From: Dermatemys mawii
Lineage: Eukaryota; Chordata; Testudines; Dermatemydidae
Reading direction: 5' to 3'
Length of the DNA: 64,000 nt
Assembly (NCBI GenBank): GCA_007922305.1
Contig: ML677335.1
Location: 41,974,949 to 42,038,948, forward strand
Under the pieces are notes generated by a model that was not told where the DNA came from, did no database searches, and worked only from the letters and a program-made list of their open reading frames with translations. The translations under genes and the position numbers were made by a program. Of the stretch, positions 60,598-64,000 are shown piece by piece. Numbering within the stretch: position 1 is the stretch's first letter; every line of letters starts with the position of its first letter.

Positions 60598-61734
60598 CAG
60601 GAGTCTCAAACATGCAGCCCTCCAAGCCCTTCCCTGCGGCCCACGATGCTCCCCCTGCCCCTCCCCACTGCCCCCCGCCAAGCTCCCCACAGCCCCCCCC
60701 GCCACGCTTCTCACCCGCGCGCTGCTTCCCGCTGCTCTGCTTACCGCCATGCAGTTCTCTGGCGGCTTAGTGGTTTCTGGGAGGCAGGGGCCAGGAGCAG
60801 GAAGCCTCTTGCACAGGGGAGGAGGGGGAGAAAGGGGCGGGGATTTGGTGAAGGGGTTGGACTAGGGCAGGGAGGGGTGGGACCTTTGATGAAGGGGTTG
60901 AACTGGGAGAGGAAAGGGGGCAGAGTTGGGGTGGGAACTTTGTGGAAGGGGTTTGAAGGGGACAGGGAAGAGGTTGGAAGAGGTGGAGCAAGAGTGGAGT
61001 GTGAATGCAGCCCAGTCCAGGAGGATACTTTAATAGTAGTAAATCTAAGTTCTTGTCTGGTCCTTTGAGTGAGGTGCATTATTAAGTGAATATATTTTAT
61101 TAAAACTGCTTGGAAATGACCATCAAAAACAAACAAACAAAAAACAAACATTCATGGGAAAAAAAAAAAAGAATTTTCCAAGACAAATGGGACAATTTAT
61201 ATTTTTCACAGAGGTAAAAGATAAAATTCAATGCCTTATTTGTCAGCAGATTGCTGTTCCCAAGGAGTATAATGTGCGTCGGCACCACGACTCGATACAC
61301 CATGAAAAATACTTTTTACTATACTTTTCTATCGTTGTATGTGTAACACTGAGGCCGAGTATGAGGCTTAGATTTGTTAGGTGATGGAGTAGTTCACCTA
61401 AGGCAGGGGACTCAAACACGTAAACCGCAGGGTTATTTTCTGTGGCCAGCCAAGCTCCCCATGCCCATTCTCTCCCCCCACTTAATTTCCTGCATCTGCC
61501 AAGTTCTCCGCAGCCCCTCCCTGCCTACCTCCAAGCACTTAGCACTTTCCAGGAGGGAGGGGGGAGGAGTGGGGAGCTGCACGCTCAGGGAAGGAGGCGG
61601 GGCCGGGGTGGGACCTCATGGAAAGTGTGGGGTGGGGATGGGGGCAGCAAGGGGGGCATGTCAGTGATGCAGCTTTCAGGCCAATGAACTATTCTTCATG
61701 CGGCCCTTGTGGTCATTTGAGTTTGAGACCCCTG
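60598..61734. mobile_element. hAT element (1.1 kb) containing a BED-finger remnant
   Basis: Exact 8-bp duplication gactaaag at 60590-60597 and 61735-61742. Left end caggagtctcaaac (60598) and right end gtttgagacccctg (ending 61734) are inverted with one mismatch. An internal second left-type end caggggactcaaac lies near 61403, so the element is composite. GC-rich flanks surround an AT-richer coding remnant. Confidence 0.85.
61180..61310 (+). pseudogene. BED-type zinc-finger remnant of a hAT transposase
   Basis: Plus-strand frame reads QMGQFIFFTEVKDKIQCLIC, then QQIAVPKEYNVRRHHDSIHH. This is the C-x2-C ... H-x4-H BED finger pattern (FF-x-E-V-x-x-K-x-x-C-L-I-C, KEYN-x-RRH) of Charlie/ZBED-like hAT proteins. 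The rest of the transposase is missing. Confidence 0.75.
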
Positions 61735-64000
61735 GACTAAAGTGACAGATTGCGCTCCTCAGCAGGTCGAGGGATAAGATACCAACACCACTGCTCTCCC
61801 AATAGCTTATGGGGCAGGATGCTATGTTTCTGCCTGTGACTCCCTGGTGACATCCTCAATGGTCTTTTGTTACCTTTTAACTAACTGTATTGGTCCTCTG
61901 GCTAAGGGGGTGGTGGTGGTATATTTTTTCCACGAGTACTCCCCTCTATATTTCCATTTTTAAGTTAATATTTTAAAAGAGCACTTAAACTTAAGCAATA
62001 AAGCCTCAGCTTTACGTAATTTTGACAGTCTTTAAAAATATAAGCCATATAATAAGACAAGTCCAACAAGAAAGCCTTGACTATTTTAGAAACGTAACAA
62101 AGGATACCACTCTCACCTTGACTCTTTAGAAACATAACAAAATGGTACCATTCCACCCACACGCCAAAAGCCCAAACAAAGAGATCAGCAAATTTTTCTC
62201 CCTTGACAGATAACTACAGACAAAACCAGAATGCTAAGCACAAATTTACATCTGCTTGACTTTGCAACGCCTTATCTCCCCTTTCTAGTACCATCAGAAA
62301 CTAGAGGCACAAGCCATTGCAATCCTGCCTCTTGAGACTTAGACTCCTTGCATGCAACAATGTTGTTCTACCCTCCTGGTCACCGAATGGTGGCCACTGA
62401 AGTGACACAGCTAAGCATCCTAATGAGAACCTCTAGGAGAGTCTAGAAATCCCATCTTCAATACAGCATCTATCTTCCTCACCGACTTGCCATCAAAAGA
62501 TCCTCCCAAAGCCCTGTAACCTCTCAACTTAAAATCCCACCTTCTCAACCTCTGCAAAATAAGACCTCTCAATAAAAACAGCCTTCTCCCCCTACAGGTA
62601 GTCATTTTATGCCATCTAACCATAAACCTCCTTCAAATACTATCATCCCTCCAAGTCCACTCTCTCCTATCTGCAAAGTACCTCCCCACAAGGAAGCACA
62701 CATGAATCTCACCCAGACACCAGAAAATAAATGTAGCCGACTCCATCACTAAGACCAAGTTGGAAGATATGATCCATAAACGGTGGAAGAGCCAACTTAG
62801 ACCCTGACTCTGGGTGACAATCAACTATCACAAACACACCCTTGGTGCATGCTTTAAAACCATGATCTCCAACAGCACTGAAAGTTGTGGGAATGGGGTA
62901 CTGGCGGTAAAGAACTGACGGAGACTTTCTTCTCATTCTCCATCAATCCTGCAAAGACTGGCTCAGCAATTGCAATGGAACCAAGCAAGTAAATGCTTTA
63001 ACTAATGCTTGGAATTGAAACTATGCACAATAGGACTACACTCCCCAATGTGCACAAGATTATCATGGCATGGGTGTCATGGCCAGCAGACTAACAGAGG
63101 TAATGGTCCCTGCAATGAGATCCATACAAGTTAAGGAATGGGCAAGCTTGCAGCATTTTTTAATCAAAATAAATCAACTATTGGGAATTTACATGCTGTG
63201 GTAAGTGATTAACATTCAACTTGCTATTTGCACGAGCATATTATAATTTTAAGACAGACTAATTGGGTCACGAAACATAACTGCAACTACTACAAATCTA
63301 TAGGATCACATAAACCAATCAAATAGCAAATAGGAAGCAAGTGCCAGATATTTTTTTAAAAGGTTGTCATAACTTTGGAAGCAGTGTATTTCAAGGCTAT
63401 GCATAACGTAAAGCAATTTAGAAATGATTGTCAGTTTTCATTCAATGTTTTAAATTTAGTAACAAGTTAATAGCATTCAAGTTGAGTGTACATGTTCACC
63501 AACTTTATCTCAAAGATCAAAACAGGCCATGATGCCATATAATCTCTCTCCAGTGCGCTTTCACACTAAGGAAACTTCATCACACCCCCTACACATGCAC
63601 TCAGTCTATTTCATAAGCAATTCAGTTTTCCAAAAAAGCACTAGACTCAGCAGTTCAAAAATTTCAGAGACTACTCTTTTGCTTTGGCTAGGATGCTGTA
63701 TGGCAAAATAAAAATTCTCAAGTTCTCTGAGAGCAAACAGGTCACAAAAAAGATCATAGTAGCAGACACCGTGAAAGGTTAGATTTAAAAGACACTGGCC
63801 TACATTTTCAATAGGTTCTAATGATGTGGGTGCTCAATTTAAGATATTATAAGTTTATGAAGATAGATTCTCAAAACTTTCTGACAATCAGGTCCCTTTA
63901 AGATGTCCAACTGGGCTCCCAAACATCAAGACATGTAAAAATCACTTTTGAAATTTAGCGTATTAGCTACTTAAACAGCTGCACTCATAACCGTAACTCA

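Larger units (their letters stand above)
35745..64000. other. Long KAT6B upstream intron
   Basis: No KAT6B exon and no other host gene was found in these 28 kb. Long first-coding introns are usual for this gene in vertebrates. Repeats recognised in it are listed separately. Stretches 39000-42400, 44110-45600, 47000-48860, 50200-52960 and 61740-64000 hold nothing I can name apart from small, doubtful old fragments. Confidence 0.6.

Overview
The window is vertebrate genomic DNA: AT-rich introns, GT-AG exons on the minus strand, and many decayed transposable elements. The repeat set points to a turtle, probably a hidden-necked (cryptodiran) one. It includes Penelope-like retroelement tails fused to the turtle-type SINE sequence, CR1 LINE 3' ends, MIR/CORE-type SINEs and abundant short hAT and Harbinger-type elements. 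The species assignment rests on remembered repeat consensus sequences, not on a search.

The only cellular gene is KAT6B (MORF, a MYST-family histone acetyltransferase), on the minus strand. Ten consecutive internal coding exons (35744 down to 4576; 2008 nt, about 669 codons) join in phase through canonical splice sites. They encode the tandem PHD fingers, the basic serine/proline-rich linker, the C2HC zinc finger and the first part of the HAT domain up to the acetyl-CoA-binding QRQGFG motif. The N-terminal coding exon(s) lie beyond 64000 and the rest of the HAT domain and C-terminus lie before base 1. The roughly 28 kb from 35745 to 64000 belongs to one upstream intron. No other host gene, tRNA or rRNA was recognised.

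Layout from low to high coordinate: last visible KAT6B exon (4.6 kb); a GC-rich hAT remnant (6 kb); a foldback hAT with two opposed transposase C-termini (7.3-9.0 kb); HAT exon (9.2 kb); a broken Penelope-like element with RT, linker and a hammerhead-like tail (10.4-12.4 kb); a Tigger-like element whose right end has expanded into a 15-bp tandem array with an assembly gap (13.8-14.2 kb); further HAT exons with a hAT and CR1 between them (14.3-18.3 kb); the large linker exon (19.3-20.2 kb); PHD exons (25.9-35.7 kb) separated by nested Penelope/hAT and other DNA elements; then the long intron with an LTR-like element (36 kb), a CR1 carrying a foldback SINE-like insertion (38.4 kb), a G-rich minisatellite/hAT block (45.7-47.0 kb), CR1 and L2 remnants (48.9-50.2 kb), a 3.4 kb decayed autonomous hAT (53-56.4 kb), a Penelope-tail insertion inside a MIR (59 kb) and a hAT element with a BED-finger remnant (60.6-61.7 kb).

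The most interesting non-gene signals are the hammerhead-ribozyme-like core in the Penelope tails, two independent foldback tail insertions with clear target duplications, the foldback hAT, and several insertions whose 8-bp duplications can be read directly.
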